From Tenacibaculum finnmarkense (GTDB taxonomy: Bacteria; Bacteroidota; Bacteroidia; Flavobacteriales; Flavobacteriaceae): a DNA stretch of 64,000 nt. A program made the translations under genes and the position numbers. The stretch's first letter is position 1. Each line of letters opens with the position of its first letter. Below are positions 1 through 11,578 of this stretch, piece after piece. Where the stretch lies: contig NZ_OENA01000097.1 in assembly GCF_900239185.1 (NCBI RefSeq), positions 126,540-190,539 on the forward strand, read 5' to 3'. The notes under the pieces were generated by a model. It ran no database searches. It saw only the letters and a list, made by a program, of their open reading frames with translations, and had not been told where the DNA came from.

Positions 1-895
1 TAGCTATTAAAATCACTCGAATTGACAAGGGTTATCAAAATAATTGTCAGTTCGAGTGTTTTTTTCCTTCAAAAAAATATATCGAGAACTTTTTTATCAT
101 CAACAGAAAACAATTCAAATTCTCGATACTATTTTAATTCCTTTTCAGGCTTTAAAATCACTCGAATTGACAAGAATCATCAAAATAACTGTCAGTTCGA
201 GTGTTTTTTTCCTTCAAAAAAATATATCGAGAACTTTTTTATCATCAACAGAAAACAATTCAAATTCTCGATACTATTTTAATTCTTTTTAGCTATTAAA
301 ATCACTCGAATTGACAAGGGTTATCAAAATAATTGTCAGTTCGAGTGTTTTTTTCCTTCAAAAAAATATATCGAGAACTTTTTTATCATCAACAGAAAAC
401 AATTCAAATTCTCGATACTATTTTAATTCTTTTTAGCTATTAAAATCACTCGAATTGACAAGGGTTATCAAAATAATTGTCAGTTCGAGTGTTTTTTTCC
501 TTCAAAAAAATATATCGAGAACTTTTTTAGTATCCAAAGAAAATAATTCAAATCTCGATACAATTTTAATTCCTTTTAGTCATTAAAATCACTCGAATTG
601 ACAAGGGTTATCAAAATAATTGTCAGTTCGAGTGTTTTTTTCCTTCAAAAAAATATATCGAGAACTTTTTTATCATCAACAGAAAACAATTCAAATTCTC
701 GATACTATTTTAATTCTTTTTAGCTATTAAAATCACTCGAATTGACAAGAATCATCAAAATAATTGTCAGTTCGAGTGTTTTTTTCCTTCAAAAAAATGT
801 ATCGAGAACTTTTTTAGTATCAAAAGAAAACAATTCAAATTCTCGATACTATTTTAATTCTTTTCAGTCATTAAAATCACTCGAATTGATACTAT
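1..895. repeat. Tandem array of ~144-bp units with two inverted repeats each
   Basis: The word AATCACTCGA recurs at 11, 156, 300, 444, 587, 731 and 875, a period of 143-145 bp, giving six full units and a truncated seventh. Each unit holds CACTCGAATTGACA paired with TGTCAGTTCGAGTG (one mismatch, ~18-nt loop) followed by seven Ts, then TATCGAGAA paired with TTCTCGATA about 50 nt apart. On the plus strand the first hairpin with its T run looks like a Rho-independent terminator. The first base of the window is already inside a unit, so the array probably extends leftward. Small ORFs read across the array are repeat artefacts. Function is unknown. Confidence 0.9.
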
Positions 896-944
896 TTTAG
901 CAGATAAAGACACGAAATTGAATTATTTTTTTTTGAGTGATACT

Positions 945-997
945 GTTTCTTATTTTTCTGTTACAAAACTTTTTTTAGCTAAAATTTAAACAGGCAC
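945..997 (+). repeat. Right-end fragment of the GAGCCTGTTTAAA MITE-like element
   Basis: The stretch TTTCTTATTTTTCTGTTA followed by AAATTTAAACAGGC matches the right end of the elements at 47634-47812 and 31956-32137. The left part is missing, so this is a decayed or truncated copy lying between the tandem array and the secreted-protein cluster. Confidence 0.6.
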
Positions 998-1238
998 TAT
1001 GAGTCATAAATTTTTTTATCTTTTTACTTTAGAGTGTTTTAACTTTAAATTAACAAAGGTATGCCTGCTTGTATATAATTTTTTTTAGCCTCTTTTTGTT
1101 TAAAAAAACAGGCATGATTATTGTTATTTCTTTTATATATAAACACTTAACTTATTTATTTTGAAAAAAAAATATACAAGAAATTTGTTTCATTTTATTT
1201 AAATAAAGATTAATATTGTAAAAAATTAACACAAAAGT
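998..1238. other. AT-rich leader before the secreted-protein cluster
   Basis: No gene is visible here. An inverted repeat ATGCCTG (1061-1067) / CAGGCAT (1109-1115) encloses about 41 nt. A weak promoter candidate is TTTG at 1184-1187, 23 nt, then TAATATTG at 1211-1218, one base off the TAnnTTTG consensus and about 20 nt before the start codon at 1239. Confidence 0.35.
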
Positions 1239-2642
1239 ATGAGATTAAAAATTTCTTTAATACTTGTTTTACTAACGAATATCACTCTTTTTGCGCAGGT
1301 AAAAATTGGTGATAATCCTAGTGATATCAACCCGACTTCTATTTTAGAGCTAGAAAGCACTGATAAGGTTTTCGTTTTAACTCGTATGGATAATACGGTA
1401 ATGCAAAGCTTGCTTTTAAATTCCGATCCTGATAAACGTCCTTTACAAGGTGCGTTGGTTTATAATACGACTGATAACTGTGTTTTTATGTATAACGGTG
1501 CTGCATGGGTTAGTTTATGTAATTTAGCGACGAGTTCTGTTGAAGTAACACCTGCTGCTACTGCTCCTACAGCAAATAATAATTTAGGAGATTTTTGGAT
1601 TAACACAACAAATAATCAAACAAGTCTTTTTGACGGTGCAGCTTGGGTTTTATTAAATCCGACAACTAATACAGGAAGTTCTGTAAAAGTAACACCTGCT
1701 GCTACTGCTCCTACAACAGATAATAATTTAGGAGATTTCTGGATTAATACAACAACCAATCAAACAAGTCTTTTTGACGGTGCAGCTTGGGTTTTATTAA
1801 ATCCGACAACAAATACAGGAAGTTCTGTAAAAGTAACACCTGCTGCTACTGCTCCTGCAACAGATAATAATTTAGGAGATTTCTGGATTAATACAACAAC
1901 CAATCAAACAAGTCTTTTTGACGGTGCAGCTTGGGTTTTATTAAATCCGACAACGAATACAACGAGTACTGTTGAAATTACAAAGCAAGCTACTGCTCCT
2001 ATATTAAATAATACGAAAGGAGATTTTTGGATGAATACCACAACCAATCAAACAAGTATTTATAATGGTACAGCTTGGGTTTTATTAAATGAAAATCCGA
2101 AGAAAGGAAATGGAGCACCTACTAATATAACAGCTCCAAATTCTGTGGCTGGTGATATTTATGTAGATACCGCATCAGGAACAATTTATGCCCATAACGG
2201 AACAGCTTGGGTTACACAAACAAGCACAACTGTAACAGCAAACAATGGTTTAAATATTGACGCTGCTAACAACATACAGTTAGGTGGAGCTTTAACAAAA
2301 CCGACAACAATAACAACATCCGCTACAAATACCTTAACTATTGAAGGTTTAGAAGATGGAAACGCAACAACTGATAAGGTTGTTACTGTTGATGCAAATG
2401 GTGTTTTAAGAAAAGTAACGCTAGCAAATATAGCTGTTCAGCAAGAGGAAATGGTATTAACAGCTGCGACACTAAATCAAGTAGAGTTTTTAGTAACTTT
2501 AAAAACCGAAGATAAAATAAACGTTTATAGAAACGGTGTTCGTGTAGGTTTTACGGTAAACGCTGCTAAAACTGGTATTACATTAGAGGATGATGCAAAA
2601 TGTTATACAGGCGATCAAATAAGAATAGTACAAATTTATTAA
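1239..2642 (+). CDS. Secreted repeat protein with tail-fibre-like modules
   Basis: This 467-residue protein begins with a signal peptide ending ...NITLFAQ. The next segment (about residues 20-60, NPTSILELESTDKVFVLTRM) is the kind of N-terminal module often seen in flavobacterial surface proteins. Residues about 100-290 are four tandem 48-residue repeats with the core GDFWIN..TNQTSLFDGAAWVLL; the DNA period is exactly 144 bp (equivalent bases at 1545, 1689, 1833, 1977). A fifth, divergent GDIYVD...YAHNGTAWV module follows. The C-terminus (INVYRNGVRVGF...GDQIRIVQIY) resembles the end of the next gene. I infer a surface or extracellular fibre or adhesin component; no enzyme motif is visible. It is the first of five consecutive secreted genes. 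Confidence 0.8.
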   Translation: MRLKISLILVLLTNITLFAQVKIGDNPSDINPTSILELESTDKVFVLTRMDNTVMQSLLLNSDPDKRPLQGALVYNTTDNCVFMYNGAAWVSLCNLATSSVEVTPAATAPTANNNLGDFWINTTNNQTSLFDGAAWVLLNPTTNTGSSVKVTPAATAPTTDNNLGDFWINTTTNQTSLFDGAAWVLLNPTTNTGSSVKVTPAATAPATDNNLGDFWINTTTNQTSLFDGAAWVLLNPTTNTTSTVEITKQATAPILNNTKGDFWMNTTTNQTSIYNGTAWVLLNENPKKGNGAPTNITAPNSVAGDIYVDTASGTIYAHNGTAWVTQTSTTVTANNGLNIDAANNIQLGGALTKPTTITTSATNTLTIEGLEDGNATTDKVVTVDANGVLRKVTLANIAVQQEEMVLTAATLNQVEFLVTLKTEDKINVYRNGVRVGFTVNAAKTGITLEDDAKCYTGDQIRIVQIY

Positions 2643-2668
2643 ATAAAGAACCCCAATTAAAACCAAAA

Positions 2669-3358
2669 ATGATGAAAAAAACAAACTCGTTCAAATTAGC
2701 AATGGTTGCTGTAGGAATGTTAACTATCGGAACTGTTAGCGCACAGCAAACTGATGCTACTAATGCTGATTTAGCAAAACAAGCAACAGCTGTAAAATCT
2801 GTAGATAACAAAGGTACAATTAAACATGTACAGGTTGCTAATGGTCTTACTGAAGCTACGGATGCTGCAACTAATGTAACTACTTTTCAATTAGGTGGTG
2901 TTTTAGTAGCTCCTACAACTATTACTGCTTCTGCTGGTAAAGCTCTTAATATTGCAGGTATTGCAGAAACAAGTGTTGCTGGTGGTGATTTACCTGCTAC
3001 TGCTTTTGGTGATGCTGGTTTATCTCTAATGGTTAGAGATGAACAAACTGGCGAAGTTAAAAAATTATTAGCTTCTGATGCTGCTATGTTTTTAAGTGCA
3101 TTTAGCCCAGCTGCTTATGGTACTGGAAATACGACTACTGTTACGGTTATTGGTTTACCTAAAATTGATCCTGCGGATGCTGTTGATCCTTTAACTAATC
3201 TAGCACATAATAATAGCAAATCTAGATTATTTGTATATAAAAACGGTGTTAAATTAGTTTTTGGTACTGACTTTACTGTTAATACTGCTGGACAAGTTGA
3301 TATATTAGTACCTGTTATAGCAGCAGATGATATTATTGAAGTTCAATACACAAACTAA
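2669..3358 (+). CDS. Secreted protein, companion of the preceding repeat protein
   Basis: I chose the ATG at 2669 (MMKKTNSFKLAMVAVG...), which gives 229 residues and a clean signal peptide ending TVSAQQ. The longer frame from 2600 would overlap the upstream gene and bury the signal peptide. After the signal comes VDNKGTI, a motif shared with the next two genes. The C-terminus (RLFVYKNGVKLVFGTDFTV...DDIIEVQYTN) is a beta-type domain resembling the end of the upstream protein and of phage tail fibres. The gene starts 26 bp after the previous stop, so the two are probably co-transcribed. No enzymatic motif was recognised; a structural surface role is inferred. Confidence 0.75.
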   Translation: MMKKTNSFKLAMVAVGMLTIGTVSAQQTDATNADLAKQATAVKSVDNKGTIKHVQVANGLTEATDAATNVTTFQLGGVLVAPTTITASAGKALNIAGIAETSVAGGDLPATAFGDAGLSLMVRDEQTGEVKKLLASDAAMFLSAFSPAAYGTGNTTTVTVIGLPKIDPADAVDPLTNLAHNNSKSRLFVYKNGVKLVFGTDFTVNTAGQVDILVPVIAADDIIEVQYTN

Positions 3359-3398
3359 TATTACTGCTTAAAAGCAACAATATATTTTTAACCCTAGG

Positions 3399-3424
3399 CA
3401 TTGGTTTTATAATTAAAACCAATG
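3399..3424 (+). terminator. Perfect 10-bp-arm hairpin after the first two secreted genes
   Basis: CATTGGTTTT and AAAACCAATG form a perfect stem with a 6-nt loop 40 nt after the stop at 3358. The T run that follows is interrupted (TTTAACGGTTATTTTT), so it is a weak terminator or a processing site separating the two halves of the cluster. Confidence 0.5.
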
Positions 3425-3588
3425 TTTAACGGTTATTTTTAAGATATTACAATTACTTTTTCTCTTTTTTTTATCCCCAAAACCACCTTCTACTACAAGG
3501 GTTTAAATTTTAAGATATACTTACTCTTCTATAAATAGCTTATAAATTAGTAATGATTATAATAAAATATAAAATAAATTTATACCGT

Positions 3589-4746
3589 ATGATAAATTAT
3601 AAATTACTTTTTGTTTTTAGCCTTTTTTTTATCTCTTTAAAAATAAATGCACAACAATTTAAAGTTGTTGATAATAAAGGAACTATAAATACGGTGTTTA
3701 AAAATACGGTAACTACAGGAACGCCACCAACTACACCAATAGAAGGCGATGTTTGGTTTGATACTGCTAATAGTGAAATAAAAATTTATGATGCTGCTGT
3801 TTGGAAAAAAATAACCAATACAAATCCACTTCTCGATAATATATATACCGCCGATGGAACTATTACTGCTGATAGAACTATAACAGGTAACACAGTAAAT
3901 AGATTTAATATTGGTTCTTTTAAAGGTTTTTTTATTTATAATACCGAATATATAGATTTACGAGCTACTCAAACTATCAATTTACAAGCAACTAATGGAG
4001 TTGATTTACGTAGTACTACTATTGCTCATGAAAATTTTCAAGTAAAAAAACAATTTATAGACGCTAGTAACAATGCTGGTACAAATGGGCAAGTTTTATC
4101 ATCAACAGGAACAGTTACTAATTGGGTTGATAGCGCAAATAGCACTTGGCTTGCTAAAGATGATAATTTAACTGCGGATAAAAACGATACCAAAATATAT
4201 AAAAATGATAATGTTGGTATTGGCGATTTTTCAGCAACTACTATCGATGCACAATTACACGTAAAAAGTACTGATGTCCCTTTTAAAATTGAACCAAACA
4301 CTACTACGCCTACAGGAATAAGTGGCGGACAGATGTTTGTTGACAGCACAAATGGTATTTTATATATTTATGACGGCACAAGAGCGAAATGGCTTAGTGT
4401 TGATCGTACTATGGTTGGCTGGGGTGTAAATAACGCTAATACTGGTAATGAATATTTAAGACAATTTAATGGCGCACAGTCTAGTCAAAATGGTTGGCGA
4501 ATGATTAGAAATGGTACTATTACGGCAATAAGTGCGCAAACAGACATAAATCAAACTTGGACCTTAGAAATTCGTAAAAATGATGGTACAATAGCAATAG
4601 CATCATTAACAATAACGAATCAGCAAGGAAACCATAATAATACTCTTAATATTGATGTTAACGAAGGTGATTTTATACAAGCATATTGTAATGGTACTAA
4701 TGTTAGTCATCCTGAAACTTTAATAGAAATTGCTTGGCGAAAATAA
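3589..4746 (+). CDS. Secreted tail-fibre-like protein
   Basis: The start at 3589 gives 385 residues with a signal peptide (MINYKLLFVFSLFFISLKINAQ); a start at 3553 would add 12 residues before it. Right after the signal comes QFKVVDNKGTINTVFKN, nearly identical to the next protein, then a GDVWFDT...IKIYDAAVWKKI module. The middle has NFQVKKQFIDASNNAGTNG plus QVLSSTG, then a second display module (GGQMFVDSTNGILYIYDG). The last 110 residues (VGWGVNNANTGNEYL onward) form a distinct C-terminal domain with no paralogue in the cluster. Parts are almost identical in DNA to the next gene, showing recent duplication. A surface fibre subunit is inferred. Confidence 0.75.
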   Translation: MINYKLLFVFSLFFISLKINAQQFKVVDNKGTINTVFKNTVTTGTPPTTPIEGDVWFDTANSEIKIYDAAVWKKITNTNPLLDNIYTADGTITADRTITGNTVNRFNIGSFKGFFIYNTEYIDLRATQTINLQATNGVDLRSTTIAHENFQVKKQFIDASNNAGTNGQVLSSTGTVTNWVDSANSTWLAKDDNLTADKNDTKIYKNDNVGIGDFSATTIDAQLHVKSTDVPFKIEPNTTTPTGISGGQMFVDSTNGILYIYDGTRAKWLSVDRTMVGWGVNNANTGNEYLRQFNGAQSSQNGWRMIRNGTITAISAQTDINQTWTLEIRKNDGTIAIASLTITNQQGNHNNTLNIDVNEGDFIQAYCNGTNVSHPETLIEIAWRK

Positions 4747-4968
4747 GATTGGTAATAGTATGTAGCAACAAGTAAAATAACTGTAAAAAATAAGTTAAAA
4801 AACTTTTAATATAGTAGCGTATTATAGTTAGAGCTGCTTGGCAACAAATAAATTAATATATTTTAGAATGTTTTATTCTCAAATATATTTCAATTATATT
4901 TACGCAAAAAATTGATATAAGGCTATTTGATAAAAATAGTATTACTTTTATTGCTAATTGTTAAACAG
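4747..4968 (+). other. Intergenic spacer with remnant of a paralogue 3' end
   Basis: The sequence around 4838-4858 (TTGGCAACAAATAAATTAA) repeats the last codons and stop (WQQIN stop) of the large gene that ends at 8076. It encodes nothing now. It looks like a scar left by deletion or recombination between tandem paralogues. No promoter consensus is clear in the rest of the spacer. Confidence 0.45.
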
Positions 4969-7900
4969 ATGAGAAACTATAAACAGCGTTTATTTACCTT
5001 AATTATTACTTTTATTTTAATCTCTTTAAATACAAATGCACAAGAATTTAAAGTTGTTGATAATAAAGGAACTATAAACACGGTATTTAAAAACAACGTA
5101 ACTACAACGACAACATCAACCGCACCTTTAAATCCCGTAGAGGGCGATGTTTGGTTTAATGATGTTGATAGCGAAATTAAAATTTATGATGGTGCTATTT
5201 GGAAAAAATTATCAGATACCAATAACCTTACTACAAATTTTTACAATGCAAATGGAACCTTAACTTCTCATAGGGTTTTAACAGGAAGCACAGGATCTGG
5301 CGGAAAATACGACCTTTCTTTTAACGATATTAGAAATTTTACCGTACATACTGATGTAACTGAAATACTTAGTTCAGGCAAAACAAAAATTGGTTCTAGT
5401 GTAGGTGATGTAACAATTACAGCTTTTGGAAATATACTGTTAGATAACAACACGAGTATTGCTAAAAGTCTTGGTATTGCTGAAAATCTTACTGTAGATG
5501 AAAATTTTAAAGTAAAAAAACAATTTATAGATGCTAGTAACAATGCAGGTGCAAATGGGCAGGTTTTATCATCAACAGGAACAACTACAAAATGGGTTGA
5601 TAATATCAAAAACAAGGTAACTGCTACTGCAACATCAATTGAGCCTAGTAATTCAATAGAAGGCGATGTTTGGTTTGATACCGTAAATAATGAAATAAAA
5701 ATTTACGATGCTGATGAGCCTATAGTTGCTAATCAATGGAAAAAACTTTCTAATATTACCGCTGCTGCCAATAATATTTATACTACAAATGGAAATATTA
5801 CTGCTGATAGAACTATAACAGGTAACATAGTAAATAGATTTGATATTGGTTATTTTAAAGCTTTTATGATTTCCAATACTGAATTTATAACTTTTGACGC
5901 TACTGAAATGATCAATTTACAAGCAATTAATGGAGTTAATTTACGTAGTAGTACCATTGCTGATGAAAATTTTCAAGTAAAAAAATCTTTTTTAGATAAG
6001 GATGGCGATTCAGGTATAGCAGGGCAAGTTTTATCATCAACAGGAATAGGAACTGATTGGATTGACAATGCCGCACACACAGGAACACCAGGTTCTATAT
6101 TTTTTGCGGGAACAGATGGGAAGCCAACAGAAAACAACATACAATTAACCTGGGATAACACAGCTCTTAAGCTTTATGTAGGAGCTCCTTTTAACACTAC
6201 AGATACTAATAAATTAACTGTAAACGGAACAGCAAGAGCTACCCGTTTTAGGAGTTCTAATGGTACCGTAGGAGATCCTGCATTTAAATTTTCAGGTGAT
6301 AATAATACAGGAATGTACCGTATGGCTGCCGATCAATTAGGTTTTACAACGGGTGGAGTAAATGCTTTATCAATAGATGCTACACAGAATATTAGTATTC
6401 CTAAAAATTTATCAGTAACAGGTACTTTTGCTGATACAACAGGTGATGTTGGTACAGCAGGGCAAGTTTTATCATCAACAGGTATAGGTACAGACTGGGT
6501 AGATGCTATTGCTTCAGGTAATAGGGGCTCTGTTGATAATATTTATACAGAAAATGGAAGTTTAACTTCAGATAGATTAGTAACAGGTGATAATAAATCA
6601 TTTCGTTTTACAGATTTAACTGATTTTTATATAGATGATACAAATTATATCGCACTACAATCTACAGGTTATTTAGATTTAAGAGCTGCTAGTGGTATTA
6701 ACGTAGTTGACCACGCACGTTTTGTAGAAAATATTACTGTAGATAAAGGTTACAAAGATAGTACGGGAAGCTTTGGAGGAAATGGGCAAGTTTTATCATC
6801 AACAAGTACAGCTACAAAATGGGTAGATGCTACTGCTAGTGGTAATATTTATACAGAAAATGGAAGACTTACAACTGCCAGAACTTTAGATGCAAATAAT
6901 CTTAACTTTTCATTAAATAATATTGATGAGTTTAAAGTAAACTCTAATACAGCTGAAATACTTAGTCAAAATAACTCTAAATTCGGGTCTATAAATGGCG
7001 GAGTAATTATTGAAGCAGCTAATAATATACAATTAAATAGCAATGCAACTATAACTGAAAACCTTACTATAGCAAAAAACCTTACTGTAAATGAAAATAT
7101 TTGGGTAAAGAAGCGATTTAAAGATACCAGTGGAAGCCCAGGGTCGTTTGGACAAATTTTAACATCAACAACTTCAGGTACTAATTGGATTGATAATCCT
7201 GCATTAAATAATTGGTTAACCACAGGAAACTCAGGAACAACAACGGCTAACTTTTTAGGAACTACCGATGATGTTAAAATGCAAATACGCTCAAATAACA
7301 TTCCGATGTTAGAGTTTGGTCGTAGGCAAACATTAGGCTTAACTCAACCATACCCAGATTATACTGATATTGATCAATCTGTAGTGCATGTTAAGGGTGC
7401 TAATGGTGTTTCGGCTTTACAATTTCAGGCAAGTGGTACTACGTTTTATAAACCCATGTTTTTCACCACTTCAAACGGAAGTTTTAGACTGAAAGGAAGT
7501 GCTGGAAAATCAGATTTTTTCGAAATTGGTTCTGCAGGACCTGATAATCAAGGTCGTTTAGAATTTATAGTTGGTGATGATGGCGATGAACCAATGATTT
7601 TTAAAAGTTATAACTATAGAGGTGCTGAATTTCATAGAGAATTATTTCGTGTTCAAGGTAGTGCGGATGCTAGAGAGAGTAAAACAAGGTTTGGTATTAA
7701 TTTAAATCCACAAGAAGTACCTATTGCGGGTAATTTAGATAACAATGCTAATGACGCTTCTTTTAAAAAGGCAAACTCTACCTTTCAAGTAGCTGGTTCT
7801 ATTTCAAAATCTATTATTAAATCTGATACTGATTTTACTTTAACAGAAGACCATTATACCTTGATTGCTAAAGATCAGTCAAATACTAGAACTATAACCT

Positions 7901-8076
7901 TACCTGCTGCTAGTAGTGTTACAGGGCGTATTTATATTATAAAAACAAATTGGTATCGAGGAGTGAACTTAAATATTACTTATATAACAAGAACAACTAA
8001 TACAACTAATTATATACCAAGTCGAAGTACAGTTCAGTTACAATCTGACGGAACTGATTGGCAACAAATAAATTAA
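4969..8076 (+). CDS. Large secreted protein with repeated GQVLSSTG modules
   Basis: The ATG at 4969 (MRNYKQRLFTLIITFILISL) begins a typical signal peptide ending NTNAQ and gives 1035 residues; the TTG at 4927 would add 14 residues before it. It opens with EFKVVDNKGTINTVFKN and a GDVWF...IKIYDG module, like the upstream gene. Five copies of a G-QVL(S)STG-x-x-T-x-W-(V/I)-D unit follow, the last as GQILTST, interleaved with NIYTENG..T..R and IDxxNxI segments. A GDPAFKFSGDNNTGMYR segment near residue 440 is typical of tail-fibre-type repeats. The C-terminal third carries no repeat and ends TDWQQIN. Architecture matches phage tail-fibre-like surface proteins of flavobacteria; no catalytic motif or T9SS domain was recognised. 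Confidence 0.75.
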   Translation: MRNYKQRLFTLIITFILISLNTNAQEFKVVDNKGTINTVFKNNVTTTTTSTAPLNPVEGDVWFNDVDSEIKIYDGAIWKKLSDTNNLTTNFYNANGTLTSHRVLTGSTGSGGKYDLSFNDIRNFTVHTDVTEILSSGKTKIGSSVGDVTITAFGNILLDNNTSIAKSLGIAENLTVDENFKVKKQFIDASNNAGANGQVLSSTGTTTKWVDNIKNKVTATATSIEPSNSIEGDVWFDTVNNEIKIYDADEPIVANQWKKLSNITAAANNIYTTNGNITADRTITGNIVNRFDIGYFKAFMISNTEFITFDATEMINLQAINGVNLRSSTIADENFQVKKSFLDKDGDSGIAGQVLSSTGIGTDWIDNAAHTGTPGSIFFAGTDGKPTENNIQLTWDNTALKLYVGAPFNTTDTNKLTVNGTARATRFRSSNGTVGDPAFKFSGDNNTGMYRMAADQLGFTTGGVNALSIDATQNISIPKNLSVTGTFADTTGDVGTAGQVLSSTGIGTDWVDAIASGNRGSVDNIYTENGSLTSDRLVTGDNKSFRFTDLTDFYIDDTNYIALQSTGYLDLRAASGINVVDHARFVENITVDKGYKDSTGSFGGNGQVLSSTSTATKWVDATASGNIYTENGRLTTARTLDANNLNFSLNNIDEFKVNSNTAEILSQNNSKFGSINGGVIIEAANNIQLNSNATITENLTIAKNLTVNENIWVKKRFKDTSGSPGSFGQILTSTTSGTNWIDNPALNNWLTTGNSGTTTANFLGTTDDVKMQIRSNNIPMLEFGRRQTLGLTQPYPDYTDIDQSVVHVKGANGVSALQFQASGTTFYKPMFFTTSNGSFRLKGSAGKSDFFEIGSAGPDNQGRLEFIVGDDGDEPMIFKSYNYRGAEFHRELFRVQGSADARESKTRFGINLNPQEVPIAGNLDNNANDASFKKANSTFQVAGSISKSIIKSDTDFTLTEDHYTLIAKDQSNTRTITLPAASSVTGRIYIIKTNWYRGVNLNITYITRTTNTTNYIPSRSTVQLQSDGTDWQQIN

Positions 8077-8096
8077 TTTTCACATATATTAATAGT

Positions 8097-9245
8097 ATGA
8101 AAAACTTACTTTTTATCATTTTATCCACTACAGTAACCTTTGCCCAAACGGCATTTAAAAACACGGGGACTATTCAGTTACATGATGATGCAAACATTGC
8201 TTTTCATACCAATTTAATTAATGATGGCGATTTTAGAAACAGTAAAGGAACAGCGGGTTTTTATAGTGAGACCGAAACACTAATAGTTTCAGGAGCTAAA
8301 AAAGCAACTTTTTACAATCTTGATATCGCTGTTGCAAATAACTTGGTCTTAGAAAAATCATTAGCCCTTACCAACGATTTAAGTTTTATGTATGGTGATG
8401 TTATTACAAAGAAAAGCAATCTAGCTATTTCTTTAGAATTTAATAAACATCGTTTTTATGTAGGTGAAGATGATGATAAGCATATTAACGGTTATGCAAT
8501 GCTAAGAGATACAGGAACTGATGAATTTACATTTCCAATTGGAGATGGCGATAATCTGCGTCCGATGAAATTACCTATTCAAAATAGGCAAAACACTTTT
8601 TTAGGTGCTTATTTTTTTGAAGATCCAAATATGCCAACAACTTTTTCTGAAAATTTTTTAACAGATAGTAAGCAAGTCTTTATTGATAACGTTAGTAAAA
8701 CAGAATTTTGGGATTTAAACGGTGCATCAGAAACAAGCATTACCTTAACTTGGAATGACCGTAGTGATGTAGCGATGCTATCAAAAAATAGTCTTGAAAA
8801 ATTAAGAGTTGTAGGTTGGAGTAACGACAATGACCAATGGGAAGACCTTGGTGCAACCGAGATAACAGGAAATTTAACCGAAGGATCGGTAACCTCAAGC
8901 AGTTTTATTCCTGATAATTATCAAATTATAACCCTAGCATCGGGCTTTACTGATTCAAACAACATAAACCTTTTAATATCACCAAATGGCGATACAAAAA
9001 ACGAAACATTAGTCTTTAAAAATTTAACAAAATACGATAGTAATAGTTTAGAGATTTTTAACCGTTGGGGTAATCTTGTTTACAATACAGAGAATTACAA
9101 AAATGATTGGACAGGAGAATCTACCGGTAGGTTTGTAGTAAATTCGAAAGATAAATTACCTGCAGGTACGTATTTTTACATCTTAAACTATGTAGTTCAC
9201 GGAGTATCTAAAACACAAAAAGGATGGGTTTATATCAATAGATAG
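8097..9245 (+). CDS. T9SS type B (gliding-motility-type) sorting-domain protein
   Basis: The start at 8097 (MKNLLFIILSTTVTFAQ) gives 382 residues with a signal peptide; the start at 8058 overlaps the previous gene and disrupts it. The last ~90 residues (LLISPNGDTKNETLVFKNL..., LEIFNRWGNLVYN, PAGTYFYIL, ending KGWVYINR) are the gliding-motility-associated C-terminal domain that directs type IX secretion. The middle (residues ~20-280) contains IQLHDDANIAFHTNLINDGDF and FPIGDGDNLRPM, common in flavobacterial cell-surface proteins of unknown role. It starts 20 bp after the upstream gene and closes the cluster. It may anchor or export the tail-fibre-like proteins; that is inference. Confidence 0.85.
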   Translation: MKNLLFIILSTTVTFAQTAFKNTGTIQLHDDANIAFHTNLINDGDFRNSKGTAGFYSETETLIVSGAKKATFYNLDIAVANNLVLEKSLALTNDLSFMYGDVITKKSNLAISLEFNKHRFYVGEDDDKHINGYAMLRDTGTDEFTFPIGDGDNLRPMKLPIQNRQNTFLGAYFFEDPNMPTTFSENFLTDSKQVFIDNVSKTEFWDLNGASETSITLTWNDRSDVAMLSKNSLEKLRVVGWSNDNDQWEDLGATEITGNLTEGSVTSSSFIPDNYQIITLASGFTDSNNINLLISPNGDTKNETLVFKNLTKYDSNSLEIFNRWGNLVYNTENYKNDWTGESTGRFVVNSKDKLPAGTYFYILNYVVHGVSKTQKGWVYINR

Positions 9246-9281
9246 ATCTATTTTTATTCTAATTTGTGTAGTCAATAAATT

Positions 9282-9314
9282 AAAAAAGCAGATGAATATT
9301 CATCTGCTTTTTTT
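9282..9314. terminator. Bidirectional terminator between secreted cluster and icd
   Basis: AAAAAAGCAGATGAAT and ATTCATCTGCTTTTTT form a perfect stem with A and T tracts on both sides, so it can end both the plus-strand cluster and the minus-strand icd. Confidence 0.9.
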
Positions 9315-9349
9315 TATGTTTACTGTTGTAAAACTTGTGAAAACGATTT

Positions 9350-11578
<2,229 letters not shown>

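Noticed and set aside
22..292. Two small ORFs of 82-86 codons in the array
   Set aside because: They simply read through the repeat in different frames and change with the repeat; no start signals or protein-like features.
1..895. CRISPR array
   Set aside because: Units are ~144 bp and alike throughout; there are no short repeats alternating with unique spacers, and no cas genes nearby.
1..2115. Shared origin of the 144-bp non-coding array and the 144-bp coding repeats
   Set aside because: The periods are equal but the sequences show no similarity; the coding period is set by 48 codons. Taken as coincidence.
2600..2668. Longer start of the second secreted gene
   Set aside because: It overlaps the previous gene and would place 23 residues in front of a clear signal peptide.
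1239..9245. Prophage tail region
   Set aside because: The modules resemble tail fibres, but every gene has a signal peptide, one has a T9SS domain, and no capsid, portal, terminase or lysis gene is present.
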